Program-made: the position numbers and the translations under genes
The notes under the pieces: generated by a model
Told to the model about the DNA's origin: nothing
Seen by the model: only the letters and a program-made list of their open reading frames with translations
The model's database searches: none
Shown: positions 23,931 to 32,942 of the stretch, piece after piece
How positions within the stretch are numbered: the stretch's first letter is position 1
How the letters are laid out: each line of letters opens with the position of its first letter
From: Plesiocystis pacifica SIR-1
GTDB taxonomy: Bacteria > Myxococcota_A > Polyangia > Nannocystales > Nannocystaceae
Reading direction: 5' to 3'
Length of the DNA stretch: 64,000 nucleotides
Assembly (NCBI RefSeq): GCF_000170895.1
Contig: NZ_ABCS01000021.1
Span: 61,785 to 125,784 of the forward strand

Positions 23931-25958
23931 GTGAACCGCAAGTGGATGCGTAGTGGAGTGAGTCTGGGCCTGTGTGCCCTCGTGCCGACCTTGATGTCGG
24001 GTTGTGTCATCGTCGTTGGCGGCGAGCCGGGGCCGGACGACGAGTTCGGCGACGAGTTCGGTGACTTTGGCTCGGAGTCGGCCACGGCGACCTCCGACAG
24101 CGGCACGGAGGGTCCCTGGGAGACCGACGACGGTACCGAGGTGACGACCTTCGGAGACGTGGACACCTGGGGCGACGTCGACACCGTCGGGGACGTCGAC
24201 ACCTTTGGCGACACTTGGGGCGAGACCTTCGGCGAGACGGAGGACGCGGGAACCTGGGGCGAGACCTTCGGGGACACCTTTGGCGAGACCTTCGGAGAGA
24301 CCTACGGGGACACCTTCGGAGAGACCTTCGGAGACACCTTCGGAGAGACGACCTTCGGGGACACGTTCGGGGAGACCTTCGGTGATACCTGGGGCGAGAC
24401 CTTCGGGGACACCTTTGGTGAGACCTTCGGGGACACCTTCGGCGAGACGACCTTCGGGGACACGTTCGGGGAGACCTTCGGAGACACCTACGGGGACACC
24501 TTTGGCGAGACCTTCGGCGAGACGGACACGGACACCGACACGGGCGGCCAGTGCGATCCCGACTTCATCGTCGACACGCGCCGCAGCCTGATCGAGACCT
24601 CGCCGGAAGCCATGGAGGGCGTGTCCATGGGCATGCTGCTCAGCTTCGCCGCGTCGACGGTGGACCTGGTCGCCGATCCTGGTTTCACCCACGCCCGGCT
24701 GATGGACAGCTTCAACACCCAAGAGGGCGCCTTCCTCGAGGGCGGCTCGCACTGCGACGACGAGCTCGTCGACGGGCAGCCGGGGCTCAACGGCTACCCC
24801 ATGCAGTGCCCGCGCATCGAGGGCGCCCACGCGCCGGACTTCAGCGGCTGGTTCCCCATCGCCTTCGTCAACCGCTTCGACCTCGCGGCGGCCGACGGCA
24901 GCGACTGCGGCGAGCAGCGGGTGATCATGGCCAACAACAACCTGGGCCGGGCCTTCGTCATCTTCGAGGCGAGGATCCCCAACCCGGACCCGGAGTGCGG
25001 CATCGCGGCCTGCGCCCCGGTGGCTGAGTTCTGGGCCAACCAGAGCACCATCGACGACCCCGTCGAGCGCGGTGAGCAGCTGCGCCAGGCCTTCGCCTCG
25101 GGCCACCCCGAGCTGACCGCCGCGGGCTTCGAGCCCTTCATCTCCGGCGCCAACATGACCTTCGGCTCGGGTCAGATCCGGACCAACAGCTTCGACGATC
25201 TCCCCTGGACCCTGCGCCAGTTCGAGTTCGTGACCGAGGGCGATCGCCTCGGCGTGGTCCAGGTGCCGGTCTCGGACAACTCCTTCGCGCCGGTGTGGAA
25301 CGACCAGTCGGGGCACCCCGCGGGCCTGGCCTGCCGGGCGAGCATCCTCGCCAACCTCGACGGCCTGGTGACCGACAACACCGCGCGCATGGGCCTGAGC
25401 CTGGCGCCGATCTGCGGGACGGCGGAGAGCGCCGACGACGGCGGGGCCAGCTACGCGAGCGCGCTGCTGTCGGGCAGCGGCGCCTTCGAGGCCGACATCG
25501 CCGACAAGCTCGCCGAGCTCGGCAGCGACCTGAGCCCCGTCGACATCGCCAACCGGGCGGCCTTCGCCAGCAACTGCATGGGCTGCCACGAGTCCGCGAC
25601 CGGCCTCGACCTCGGCCACGGCGTCCAGGCGCCGTTCAGCATGGGCTTCGTCCACGTCGAGGAGAGCTTCCTCGAGGAGTGCGACGGCGGGCCTTGCTTC
25701 GCCATCTCCCAGGCCCTGCGCGACGACTTCCTGCCCGACCGCCAGGAGGTGTTCCAGGACTTCATGGCCCAGTTCGCGTGCGAGGCGGTCTGCGAGCAGT
25801 CCAACCCCGAGGCCATTGACGCGCTGTTCGAGGGCCCCGCGACCCAGGGCCTACCCGACGCGTTCACGCCCATGGCCGAGCTGCTCGAGTGGGAGCAGGC
25901 CTTCGAGGCCGGGCTGGCGCAGAAGACCATCGCGGGCCGGCCCCGCTCGGTGCACTGA
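23931..25958 (+). CDS. Lipoprotein with ETFGDTFG repeats and a CxxCH motif
   Basis: 675 residues from a GTG preceded by AGGAGA. The signal peptide ends in LMSGC (lipobox), so the protein should sit in the outer membrane. Residues about 80-200 are a low-complexity linker made of units such as ETFGDTFG and DTWGETFG, encoded by nearly identical 12- and 24-base repeats. The C-terminal about 470 residues form a domain with many cysteines, containing GWFPIAFVNRFDLA, RVIMANNNLGRAFVIFEARI and NCMGCHESATG; the last has the CxxCH haem c attachment pattern at residues 549-553. Redox function is possible, but a single CxxCH can also occur by chance. Family unnamed here. A strong terminator follows 20 bases after the stop. 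Confidence 0.8.
   Translation: MNRKWMRSGVSLGLCALVPTLMSGCVIVVGGEPGPDDEFGDEFGDFGSESATATSDSGTEGPWETDDGTEVTTFGDVDTWGDVDTVGDVDTFGDTWGETFGETEDAGTWGETFGDTFGETFGETYGDTFGETFGDTFGETTFGDTFGETFGDTWGETFGDTFGETFGDTFGETTFGDTFGETFGDTYGDTFGETFGETDTDTDTGGQCDPDFIVDTRRSLIETSPEAMEGVSMGMLLSFAASTVDLVADPGFTHARLMDSFNTQEGAFLEGGSHCDDELVDGQPGLNGYPMQCPRIEGAHAPDFSGWFPIAFVNRFDLAAADGSDCGEQRVIMANNNLGRAFVIFEARIPNPDPECGIAACAPVAEFWANQSTIDDPVERGEQLRQAFASGHPELTAAGFEPFISGANMTFGSGQIRTNSFDDLPWTLRQFEFVTEGDRLGVVQVPVSDNSFAPVWNDQSGHPAGLACRASILANLDGLVTDNTARMGLSLAPICGTAESADDGGASYASALLSGSGAFEADIADKLAELGSDLSPVDIANRAAFASNCMGCHESATGLDLGHGVQAPFSMGFVHVEESFLEECDGGPCFAISQALRDDFLPDRQEVFQDFMAQFACEAVCEQSNPEAIDALFEGPATQGLPDAFTPMAELLEWEQAFEAGLAQKTIAGRPRSVH
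24150..24535 (+). repeat. Coding tandem repeats (12/24-bp units)
   Basis: Within the lipoprotein gene, units of the form GAGACCTTCGG(N)GACACCTTCGG recur about 14 times, with the longer block GAGACGACCTTCGGGGACA repeated. The units keep the frame, so changes in copy number would alter only the length of the surface linker. Such arrays slip readily. Confidence 0.9.
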
Positions 25959-25978
25959 TCGCGGCCATCCACCAACGG

Positions 25979-26010
25979 AAAATCGCCCCCATCGCGGGGG
26001 CGATTTTTTT
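25979..26010. terminator. Bidirectional intrinsic terminator
   Basis: AAAATCGCCCCC pairs with GGGGGCGATTTT across the loop ATCGC and runs into further T residues. The A-run on the left and T-run on the right let it work in both directions, as expected between the convergent lipoprotein and DoxX genes. Confidence 0.92.
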
Positions 26011-26035
26011 CGTTTGGCGGCGGTCGTCGAGGGGC

Positions 26036-26446
26036 TCAGGCGGCCGCGCTGACGGGCTGGGTCGCGCTGGTGGAGGCCTCGCTGGCCTCGGTGCGCGCGG
26101 GCAAGAGCAGGTAGGAGGCCGCGGCCAGTCCCAGGGCTGCGACCGCGGGGACGGCCGTGCCGATGGGCTCACCGGCGAGCACGTGGGACGCGAAGGCGCC
26201 GGTGAACGCGAAGGTGATCCCGGCGTAGGCCCACTCCTTGACCTTGGCGAACCCTGGCGCGAGCAGCGCGATCGCGCCTGCGAGGTACCAGCTGCCGAGG
26301 ATGGTCAGCAGGTAGGTCGGGTAGCCGAGGGCTTTCATGCTCTCGACGAGGGGCTCGGCGCCGCTGAGCTTCATGGCGGCGTTGGCGAGGAGGAAGAACG
26401 CGAGGAGGCCCGTGGAGGCCCAGTATCCGAGTTTTTTCCAGTTCAT
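26036..26446 (-). CDS. DoxX-like small membrane protein
   Basis: 136 residues, with four hydrophobic segments (GYWASTGLLAFFLLANAAMK, LLTILGSWYLAGAIALLAPG, AYAGITFAFTGAFASHVLAG and a last one ending in SYLLLPAR). This pattern, with the conserved KLSG after the first helix, fits the DoxX-like family. Family members have been linked to redox or thiol stress and quinone metabolism; nothing here specifies a role. AGGAG lies ten bases before the chosen ATG (MNWKKLGYW). It is divergently transcribed from a LysR regulator gene, which makes it the likely target of that regulator. Confidence 0.85.
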   Translation of the reverse strand: MNWKKLGYWASTGLLAFFLLANAAMKLSGAEPLVESMKALGYPTYLLTILGSWYLAGAIALLAPGFAKVKEWAYAGITFAFTGAFASHVLAGEPIGTAVPAVAALGLAAASYLLLPARTEASEASTSATQPVSAAA

Positions 26447-26543
26447 GACTCTCTGCTCCTGGTGGTCCCTGGTGGTTCGAAGACAGCATGGGCGCGAAAC
26501 CACCTGTCGTAAATGCGGGAAAATGAGATACACCTGCCAATAA
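26447..26543. promoter_or_regulatory. Divergent promoter region between DoxX and LysR genes
   Basis: The 97 bases between the two starts are distinctly AT-richer than the flanking genes, especially around GTAAATGCGGGAAAATGAG. A pair of direct copies CCACCTGTC and ACACCTGCC flanks that stretch at a distance of about 31 bases. LysR regulators typically bind such a shared region and control both genes. No exact T-N11-A palindrome was picked out. Confidence 0.4.
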
Positions 26544-27464
26544 ATGGATCAGATGGGCGCCCCCGAAACCAGCGAGCTCCAGGCCTTCGTCGCGGTCGTC
26601 GAGGGCGGCTCGATCTCGGGGGCCTCGCGGGAGCTGAGCGTGCCTCGGGCGACGGTGAGTCGTCGCCTCGCCCTGCTCGAGGAGCGCCTGGGCGTTCGCT
26701 TGCTTCACCGAACGACCCGCAAGATGCGACTGACCGACGCGGGCGTGGAGTTCTACCGGCACGCCCGCGAGATCGTGCTGGCCGTCGACGCCGCCCGAGC
26801 GGCCGTGCGCCAGGGAGACGGGGAGCCCCGAGGCCTGCTGCGCGTGTCCGTGCCGCCGACGGACGTACGCTTTCGAGAGGTGCTGTGCGCCTTCGCCGAG
26901 CGCTACCCCGAGGTCGAGATCGAGCTGATCGTCTCCACGCGCCACGAAGACCTGATCGCCCGGGGCATCGACGTGGCCTGGCGGGCCGCGGCGGACCTCG
27001 ACCCGGGTCTCATCGCCCGCGGCATGCGGACCCTCGAGCTGATCGCGGTGGCCTCCCCGGCTTACCTCGAAGCCCACGGCTGCCCGCGCACCGTCGACGA
27101 GCTCGACGCGCACGCGTGCTTGCTCGGCTTCGAGGGCGGCGAGCGCCCCGAGACCCACTGGCCGCTGCGCGATGGCGGCCGGGTCCGGGTGCGCGGGCGC
27201 CTGGTGACCAACGAGCTCATGCTGGTCCGCGACGCCGTCCTCCGAGGCCTGGGCATCGCGATGCTCCCCGCGCTGACGATTCAACAGGCCCTCGACGACG
27301 GCCGCCTCGTGCCCGTGCTCCCCGAGCTCGTCGGCGGACAGGCCAAGATCGCGCTGGTCTTCCCGGACCGCAAGCTACTCGAGCCGGCGGTCCGGGCCTT
27401 CATCGAGTTCATGGCCGAGCGCTTTGACGAGCTGCTCGACGACAGCGCGCGCCCGGGCACGTGA
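26544..27464 (+). CDS. LysR-family transcriptional regulator
   Basis: 306 residues. The N-terminal winged helix-turn-helix is standard: FVAVVEGGSISGASRELSVP, then RATVSRRLALLEERLGVRLL and HRTTRKMRLTDAGVEFY. The C-terminal effector domain has the periplasmic-binding-like layout (GLLRVSVPP, then AERYPEVEIEL). It resembles the AaeR/CrgA subgroup that often regulates a neighbouring redox or transport gene. The divergent DoxX gene is the obvious candidate target; the inducer is unknown. The ATG at 26544 is used; a second Met lies three codons on. Confidence 0.95.
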   Translation: MDQMGAPETSELQAFVAVVEGGSISGASRELSVPRATVSRRLALLEERLGVRLLHRTTRKMRLTDAGVEFYRHAREIVLAVDAARAAVRQGDGEPRGLLRVSVPPTDVRFREVLCAFAERYPEVEIELIVSTRHEDLIARGIDVAWRAAADLDPGLIARGMRTLELIAVASPAYLEAHGCPRTVDELDAHACLLGFEGGERPETHWPLRDGGRVRVRGRLVTNELMLVRDAVLRGLGIAMLPALTIQQALDDGRLVPVLPELVGGQAKIALVFPDRKLLEPAVRAFIEFMAERFDELLDDSARPGT

Positions 27465-27521
27465 CGGAGCCGACACGGGGCGCGGGGCACCGTCGGCTCG
27501 ATTGGGGAGTTTGGGTAGGGC

Positions 27522-28181
27522 TTAGCGGCCGCGGCCGGGCAGGGGGGGGAGCTTACCGATCAGGCCCTGGAACTTGTCTTTGAGGGCCGCGCCGCCGAGG
27601 TAGAACACCATCTCGCGCAGGGTCTCGTTGGTGCGCATCGCCTCGTGGAACTGGGGGTCGCGGATCAGCTCCTCGGGGTTCGCGTTGGCGCCGGCGATGC
27701 CGGTGAGTCCGAACTCCTTCATGACCTCGAGGGTGCGGTCGGTCTCGAAGCTCATGCCGAGCTCCTCCGTCGCGCCGCCGAGCATCGCCATCAGGCCGTC
27801 GGAGCGGCTGTCGACGAAGGTCTCGAAGCCGTCCTGGGTCGAGGTCTCGATGTAGTGGACGGTCTTGTCGGTGAGGTTCCAAAAGCCGTGGCTGCTGCTC
27901 CGGGGCTTGAGCACGTTGTCGCCCGCGCCGGCGGTAAAGCGCAGGCCCCCGGCGCCGCCGACTTCGAAGTGCAGCTCGCCGTCGATGATGTACATGTGCT
28001 GATCCTCGTTTTGGTGGCTGTGGAAGCCGAGGATCTCGCCCGGGCGAACCTCGCCGAGCATCACCGAGAAGTGGCCGGAGAGCCTGGCCGTGCGCGCGAT
28101 GATCTTCATGTCGGCGGAGGTCTCCTCGTGGTCGGCGGGGCGGATGAGAAGGTCTTGAACGCTGTAGTCGATGCTGCTCAT
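27522..28181 (-). CDS. Cupin-domain protein
   Basis: 219 residues. The first half is a single cupin barrel with the two metal-binding motifs: GEILGFHSHQNEDQHMYII (His, His, Glu, His) and, further on, LKPRSSSHGFWNLTD. The second half is helical (residues about 125-215) and has no recognised family. Cupins of this size range from dioxygenases to regulatory sensors; no substrate can be assigned. A GAGGA sequence lies nine bases before the ATG. The preceding LysR gene is convergent, so no operon is evident. Confidence 0.8.
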   Translation of the reverse strand: MSSIDYSVQDLLIRPADHEETSADMKIIARTARLSGHFSVMLGEVRPGEILGFHSHQNEDQHMYIIDGELHFEVGGAGGLRFTAGAGDNVLKPRSSSHGFWNLTDKTVHYIETSTQDGFETFVDSRSDGLMAMLGGATEELGMSFETDRTLEVMKEFGLTGIAGANANPEELIRDPQFHEAMRTNETLREMVFYLGGAALKDKFQGLIGKLPPLPGRGR

Positions 28182-28350
28182 GATGGTTGGTCCTCGTTGG
28201 AAAAGAGTCTGATCCGCGAGGGCCACGGGGACACGGACAGGTCGCGCCGCAGAGCGGACACTTCACGCCGGCCCATAAAAGGCTTCTCGCCCCGCTCGGG
28301 ACCGCGCGTGCAGTCCCAAGGGGGCGAGCCCTTTGGAAGCTTGGGAGCGC

Positions 28351-29082
<732 letters not shown>

Positions 29083-29158
29083 GCCCAAGGGGTGCCACGC
29101 GCGGGCGTTTCGATCACGGCCAAAGTCGCGCCTGCGTGCCTGGGGTAGCATCCTCGCC

Positions 29159-29983
29159 ATGTCCTCCGAAGCCGCGCCGACCGAGGGTCGGATCACCACC
29201 GAGGTCCACGACCGGATCCTCCGCATCACCATCGACCGCCCCGCGAAATACAACGGCTTCACACCCAAGATGCTCTCGGAGTTGACCGAGGCCTACACCC
29301 GCCTCGAGCGCGAGCCCGAGCTGTGGTGCGGGCTCTTGGTCGCCGCGGGCAAGCACTTCACGGCCGGGCTGCAGCTCTCGGCCTTCGACATCACCGAGCC
29401 CCTCGCGGGCCCGGGCAGCGAGCAGGCCGGGCTCATCGACCCCCTCGATCTCAACGTGCCCCGGCGGACCAAGCCGGTGGTCGCGGCCGTCCACGGCATC
29501 TGCTTCACCATCGGCATCGAGCTGATGCTCGCCGCCGACGTGGTCGTGGCCGAGCGCGGCGTTCGCTTTGGCCAGCTCGAGGTCCAGCGCGGGCTGATGG
29601 CCTTCGGCGGCGCGACGATCCGCATGGTCGAGCGCGCGGGCTGGGGCAACGCCATGCGCTACCTGCTCACCGGCGACGAGTTCGACGGCGACACGGCGCT
29701 GCGCCTTGGCTTCGTGCAAGAGCTCGTCGACCCCCAGCCGGACGCCGAGCTCGGGGCAGCGGCCCGAGCCCGGGGCCTGGCCCTCGCCGAGCGCATCTGC
29801 GCCCAGGCGCCACTGGCCGTTCGGGCGTCGCGACGCTCGGCACAGATCGCCGCCGAGCAGGGCCACGAGGCGGCCGTCGCTGCTTTCCCCGAGCAGCTCG
29901 CGCGCCTGGCCGCGAGCGAGGACTTCGCCGAGGGCGTGCGCTCCTTCGAGGAGCGCCGCGCGGGCAAGTACTCGGGTCGCTGA
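29159..29983 (+). CDS. Enoyl-CoA hydratase/isomerase family (crotonase)
   Basis: 274 residues. The CoA-binding and oxyanion-hole segments are present: GKHFTAGLQLSAF and AVHGICFTIGIELMLAADVV. Both glutamates of true hydratases appear conserved (IELML and FGQLEVQRG), so hydration of enoyl-CoA is plausible in fatty acid breakdown, but isomerases and other crotonases share these features. The C-terminus ends in FEERRAGKYSGR, the usual terminal helix. It is a single gene divergent from a lipoprotein gene; the selenoprotein gene follows 88 bases later on the same strand. Confidence 0.92.
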   Translation: MSSEAAPTEGRITTEVHDRILRITIDRPAKYNGFTPKMLSELTEAYTRLEREPELWCGLLVAAGKHFTAGLQLSAFDITEPLAGPGSEQAGLIDPLDLNVPRRTKPVVAAVHGICFTIGIELMLAADVVVAERGVRFGQLEVQRGLMAFGGATIRMVERAGWGNAMRYLLTGDEFDGDTALRLGFVQELVDPQPDAELGAAARARGLALAERICAQAPLAVRASRRSAQIAAEQGHEAAVAAFPEQLARLAASEDFAEGVRSFEERRAGKYSGR

Positions 29984-30071
29984 AAACGAGCGCCGCGGGC
30001 TTCCGAGGCGCAGCTCGGGCGCCGATCAGGGAGGTTCACCGGGGGCTGAGCCTTGCTATGGTGGGGGAGCC

Positions 30072-30302
30072 ATGAAGGTTCAGATTCTCTACTGCGTGCG
30101 CTGAAACTACTTGCCCCAAGCCACCGGTCTGGTGGCCGAGCTGCAAGCAAAGTACGGCGCCGAGGTCCAAGCCGAGCTGGTCGAGGGAGACCGCGGCGCC
30201 TTCGAAGTCACCTTCAACGGGGAGCTCGTGTACAGCAAGCTCCGCGAGGGGCGCTTCCCGCTCTACGCCGAGGTCCCGAAGCTGATCAACCAGCGTCGAT
30301 GA
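30072..30302 (+). CDS. SelW/Rdx-family selenoprotein, in-frame UGA read as selenocysteine
   Basis: Codon 11 is TGA at 30102-30104. Read as Sec (U), the product is 76 residues: MKVQILYCVRU followed by NYLPQATGLVAELQAKYGAE and ending VPKLINQRR. The order beta strand, Tyr-Cys-x-x-Sec, Asn-Tyr-Leu-Pro is the hallmark of the Rdx family (SelW, SelT, SelH), thioredoxin-like redox proteins. A bacterial SECIS-type hairpin follows the UGA. Read normally, the frame would end after ten residues, while the rest remains open and conserved-looking. GGGGGAG precedes the ATG. The last 17 bases overlap the end of the convergent gene. It implies that the host has SelA/B/C/D, not seen in this window. Confidence 0.9.
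30102..30140 (+). promoter_or_regulatory. Bacterial SECIS element
   Basis: Starting at the UGA codon, a hairpin GCCACC-GGTCT-GGTGGC occupies 30120-30136. The apical loop GGUCU matches the loop of the Escherichia coli fdhF SECIS element recognised by SelB, and it lies about 21 bases after the UGA, within the usual spacing. It is inside the coding sequence, as expected for bacteria. Confidence 0.8.
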
Positions 30303-30801
30303 CCGCGACGGTCTTCACGTAGCGACGGGGCAGGTCCTCGCGGTAGTCCCCGATGGGCTTGGGCCACCGCTGCGCTCGGGCGTGGAGGGTCACCTGGACC
30401 TTCGCGCCGTCGTAGAGCTGCGCGCGGTTGGGCACGTCCGCGGGGCAGGACACGAACAGCACCAGGTGCGGCGCGGGGCTGCTCGGGTCGAAGTGGTCGA
30501 GGAGCTCGACCTCCACGGCCCCGACGGAGTGGATCACCCCGCACGCGGCCCAGCCCGCGCGGTCGTGGAGGTCGACGATGCGCGCGTCGAAGCGCTCGAG
30601 GGTCGAGGCGTCGAAGGGCGCCGGCGGGGGAGGCTCCGGGGTGGGGGAGGGCGCCTCCTCGGGCGCGGGTGCGTCCTCGACGAGAGGCTCGGGCTCTCGG
30701 GGCTCGGCCGGCTTGGCTCGAGCCTCGACCGGCTCTGGGCCGGGCTCAGCGGCGCACGAGAGGGAGACCGCGAGGGCGACGGCAGCGTGTCCGAGCTTCA
30801 T
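30286..30801 (-). CDS. Small lipoprotein of unknown function
   Basis: 171 residues. The signal peptide (GHAAVALAVSLSC) ends in a lipobox; a Pro/Glu/Ala-rich linker follows to about residue 60. The globular remainder includes IVDLHDRAGWAACGVIHSVG and HLVLFVSCPADVPN with three cysteines in all, and looks like a beta-rich domain. It matches no family I can name. The chosen ATG (MKLGHAAV) gives the best signal peptide; an ATG five codons upstream also exists. Its 3' end overlaps that of the selenoprotein gene by 17 bases, tail to tail. Confidence 0.7.
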   Translation of the reverse strand: MKLGHAAVALAVSLSCAAEPGPEPVEARAKPAEPREPEPLVEDAPAPEEAPSPTPEPPPPAPFDASTLERFDARIVDLHDRAGWAACGVIHSVGAVEVELLDHFDPSSPAPHLVLFVSCPADVPNRAQLYDGAKVQVTLHARAQRWPKPIGDYREDLPRRYVKTVAVIDAG

Positions 30802-30835
30802 CGAGACCGCTGACATCGCTCTTGGCGAGGGGTTC

Positions 30836-32044
30836 CTAGCCCGCGAGGACTTCGCCGAGCAGGCGGGTGCCCTCGCGGATGTCCTCGAGGCTGCACGCGA
30901 AGCTCAGGCGCAGGTGCCCGGGCGCCCCGAAGGCCGTGCCCGGAACGGTGGCCAGGCCCTTGTCGTCGAGCAGCACCCGGGCCAGCTCGAAGTCGTCGGC
31001 GAAGCGCTCGCCCTCGCCGATGAACTTGGAGAAGTCGGGGAACACGTAGAAGGCGCCCTCGGGCTCGACGAGCTCGGCCCCGGCGGCGCGCAGACCCTCG
31101 ATCATCGCGGCCCGGCGCTCGCGGAAGATCTCGCGCATGTCGGCCACGGCGGCGACGGAGCTGGGCTCGGTCAGGGCCGTGAGCGCGGCCCACTGCGCCG
31201 GCGTGCTCGCGCCCGAGGTGCTCTGACCCTGGACGGCGGTCACGGCCTTGGCGACGGGCAGCGGGGCGATCAAAAAGCCGATCCGCCAGCCGGTCATGGC
31301 GTGGCTCTTGGACACGCCGTCGACGAGCACGATCTGGTCCTCGATGTTGGGGATGCCCTTGCAGGCCCGGACCACCGAGGCGTGGCCGCTGTCGACGTAG
31401 ACGAGCTTGCGGTAGATGTCGTCGGCGAGGATCCACGCTTGCGGGGCGCGCTCGGCCAGGACCTGACCCAGGGCGCGCAGCTCGGCCTCGGAGTACATCA
31501 CGCCCGCGGGGTTGCTGGGGCTGTTGAGGACCAGGAACTTGGTCTTGGGCCCGACGGCCTCGGCGAGCTGCTCGGGGAGCAGCTTGAAGCCCTGGCTGCG
31601 CGGGCACGAGACGATCTTGGGGGTGCCGCCGCCGAGGCCGACCATCTCCGGGTAGGAGACCCAGTAGGGCGTGGGGATCACGACCTCGTCCCCGGCCTCG
31701 AGGGTGACGAGGAAGAGGTTGGCGAGGCTGTGCTTGGCCCCGCACGAGACGATGACCTGGGCCTTGTCGTAGGAGGTCCCGTGGTACTCGCTGAGCTCCC
31801 TGGCCACGGCCTCGCGCAGGCCGGGGATGCCGGGGACGGGGGCGTAGCCCACGGGGGCGTCGGCGAAGCGCTCGGTCACGGCCTTGGCGATGGCCGCCGG
31901 CGGGGCGAAGTCGGGCTGCCCGGCGCTGAAGTTGAACACCTTGCGGCCCTCGGCTCGGAGCTCACCGGCGCGGGCAGAGATGGACAGGGTGGCGGACGGC
32001 TTGATGGCGCGGGCGCGGGCGTTGACGGTGAGGGGGTGAGTCAT
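30836..32044 (-). CDS. aspC: Class I PLP-dependent aminotransferase (aspartate aminotransferase-like)
   Basis: 402 residues. The pyridoxal phosphate lysine lies in DGVSKSHAMTGWRIGF; other conserved segments are NFSAGQPDF near the N-terminus, VLNSPSNPAGVMY, and LRLSFACSLEDI with the substrate-binding Arg. The layout fits the Ib subgroup of aspartate aminotransferases (as in Thermus), linking aspartate and 2-oxoglutarate; some members also use aromatic substrates or prephenate. Its start overlaps the rsmD stop by four bases (ATGA), so the two genes form an operon with coupled translation. Confidence 0.9.
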   Translation of the reverse strand: MTHPLTVNARARAIKPSATLSISARAGELRAEGRKVFNFSAGQPDFAPPAAIAKAVTERFADAPVGYAPVPGIPGLREAVARELSEYHGTSYDKAQVIVSCGAKHSLANLFLVTLEAGDEVVIPTPYWVSYPEMVGLGGGTPKIVSCPRSQGFKLLPEQLAEAVGPKTKFLVLNSPSNPAGVMYSEAELRALGQVLAERAPQAWILADDIYRKLVYVDSGHASVVRACKGIPNIEDQIVLVDGVSKSHAMTGWRIGFLIAPLPVAKAVTAVQGQSTSGASTPAQWAALTALTEPSSVAAVADMREIFRERRAAMIEGLRAAGAELVEPEGAFYVFPDFSKFIGEGERFADDFELARVLLDDKGLATVPGTAFGAPGHLRLSFACSLEDIREGTRLLGEVLAG

Positions 32045-32622
32045 GATGGCTCTCGCAATGAGAAGAATTCGAGGGCGGTCTGCCCGTGGTCGCGGACGGC
32101 CTCGCTGACGAGGCGGCGCGGGATGGCCAGCTCGGGTCGCTGGCCGCGGCGCTTTTGATACTCGATGACCACGGTGGCCGAGGGGGCGAGCCAGGCGCCC
32201 GCGAGCAGGCGGTCGAGGACCTCGCCGTAGAGGTTGAGCTCGGCGTAGGGCGGGTCGACCAATACCAGATCGAAGGGCGTCGCGGACGGGCCTTGGCGGT
32301 CGAGGAAGCGGCGGGCGTCGTCACGCACGACCCGGGTGGCGGACTTTAGATCGAGGGCTTCGAGTTGGCGGTCGAGGAAGCGCGCGAGGCCGCTTTGCTG
32401 CTCGACCAAGGTGGCGTGGCTGGCCCCCCGGCTGAGGGCCTCGATGGCCAGGGCCCCGGAGCCGGCGAACAGGTCGAGGACGTGGGCGCCGACGACCTCA
32501 TGCTGGAGACGGTCGAAGATCGCTCCGCGGACGCGCCCCGAGCTCGGCCGTACCCCGGTCACGGACCGGGGTAAGGGCAGGAGCTTGCGGCCGCCGAGGC
32601 GTCCCGAGACGACGCGCTGCAT
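32041..32622 (-). CDS. rsmD: 16S rRNA (guanine966-N2)-methyltransferase RsmD
   Basis: 193 residues. The N-terminus SGRLGGRKLLPLP and PSSGRVRGAIFDRL are typical of RsmD. The SAM-binding motif is LDLFAGSGALAIEALSRGAS and the catalytic motif is DPPY in LVLVDPPYAE. It methylates G966 in the 16S rRNA on the small ribosomal subunit. The length is that of the family. It is the first gene of a two-gene operon with the aminotransferase, an arrangement of convenience rather than of shared pathway. The gene-less region upstream should hold the promoter. Confidence 0.93.
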   Translation of the reverse strand: MQRVVSGRLGGRKLLPLPRSVTGVRPSSGRVRGAIFDRLQHEVVGAHVLDLFAGSGALAIEALSRGASHATLVEQQSGLARFLDRQLEALDLKSATRVVRDDARRFLDRQGPSATPFDLVLVDPPYAELNLYGEVLDRLLAGAWLAPSATVVIEYQKRRGQRPELAIPRRLVSEAVRDHGQTALEFFSLREPS

Positions 32623-32942
32623 CGCCGATGTGTACCCGAACTGAGTCGTGGATGTGGGGCAGGGAGCGCTAGCGAGAGGCCGAACCTCGCCGCGAGACGG
32701 GCCTTTGCGGGAGGGCAGTCGGGGGATCTTTGGCGCGAGAAACTAACATTGCGATTGTGAAAGGATGTTCATGGAGTGACGCCAGCTCCGCCAGAGCCCG
32801 AAAAAGCTCTGAGATGCCAACTAAATCACGTTTGAGAAGATTTTATAGCGTGAGCAGGCGTCGCCAGTCTTGGGGTCTGGACTCTGGTTTAGTGAGATAT
32901 GCGTGATTTGAAATACAAAAAGGGCCGATGTATATCGGCGCC
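32623..32942. other. AT-richer intergenic region between divergent genes
   Basis: About 320 bases without a gene. The middle (about 32745-32930) is much AT-richer than the surroundings, for example CTAAATCACGTTTGAGAAG followed by ATTTTATAGCGTGAG, and GTGATTTGAAATACAAAAAG near the end. It most likely contains the promoters of rsmD and of the large lipoprotein gene. No palindrome or repeat stood out. Confidence 0.5.

Noticed and set aside
30111..30302. A separate gene beginning after the UGA of the selenoprotein
   Set aside because: This would lack the first strand and the CxxU motif of the fold; the upstream ten codons match the family and have the ribosome site.
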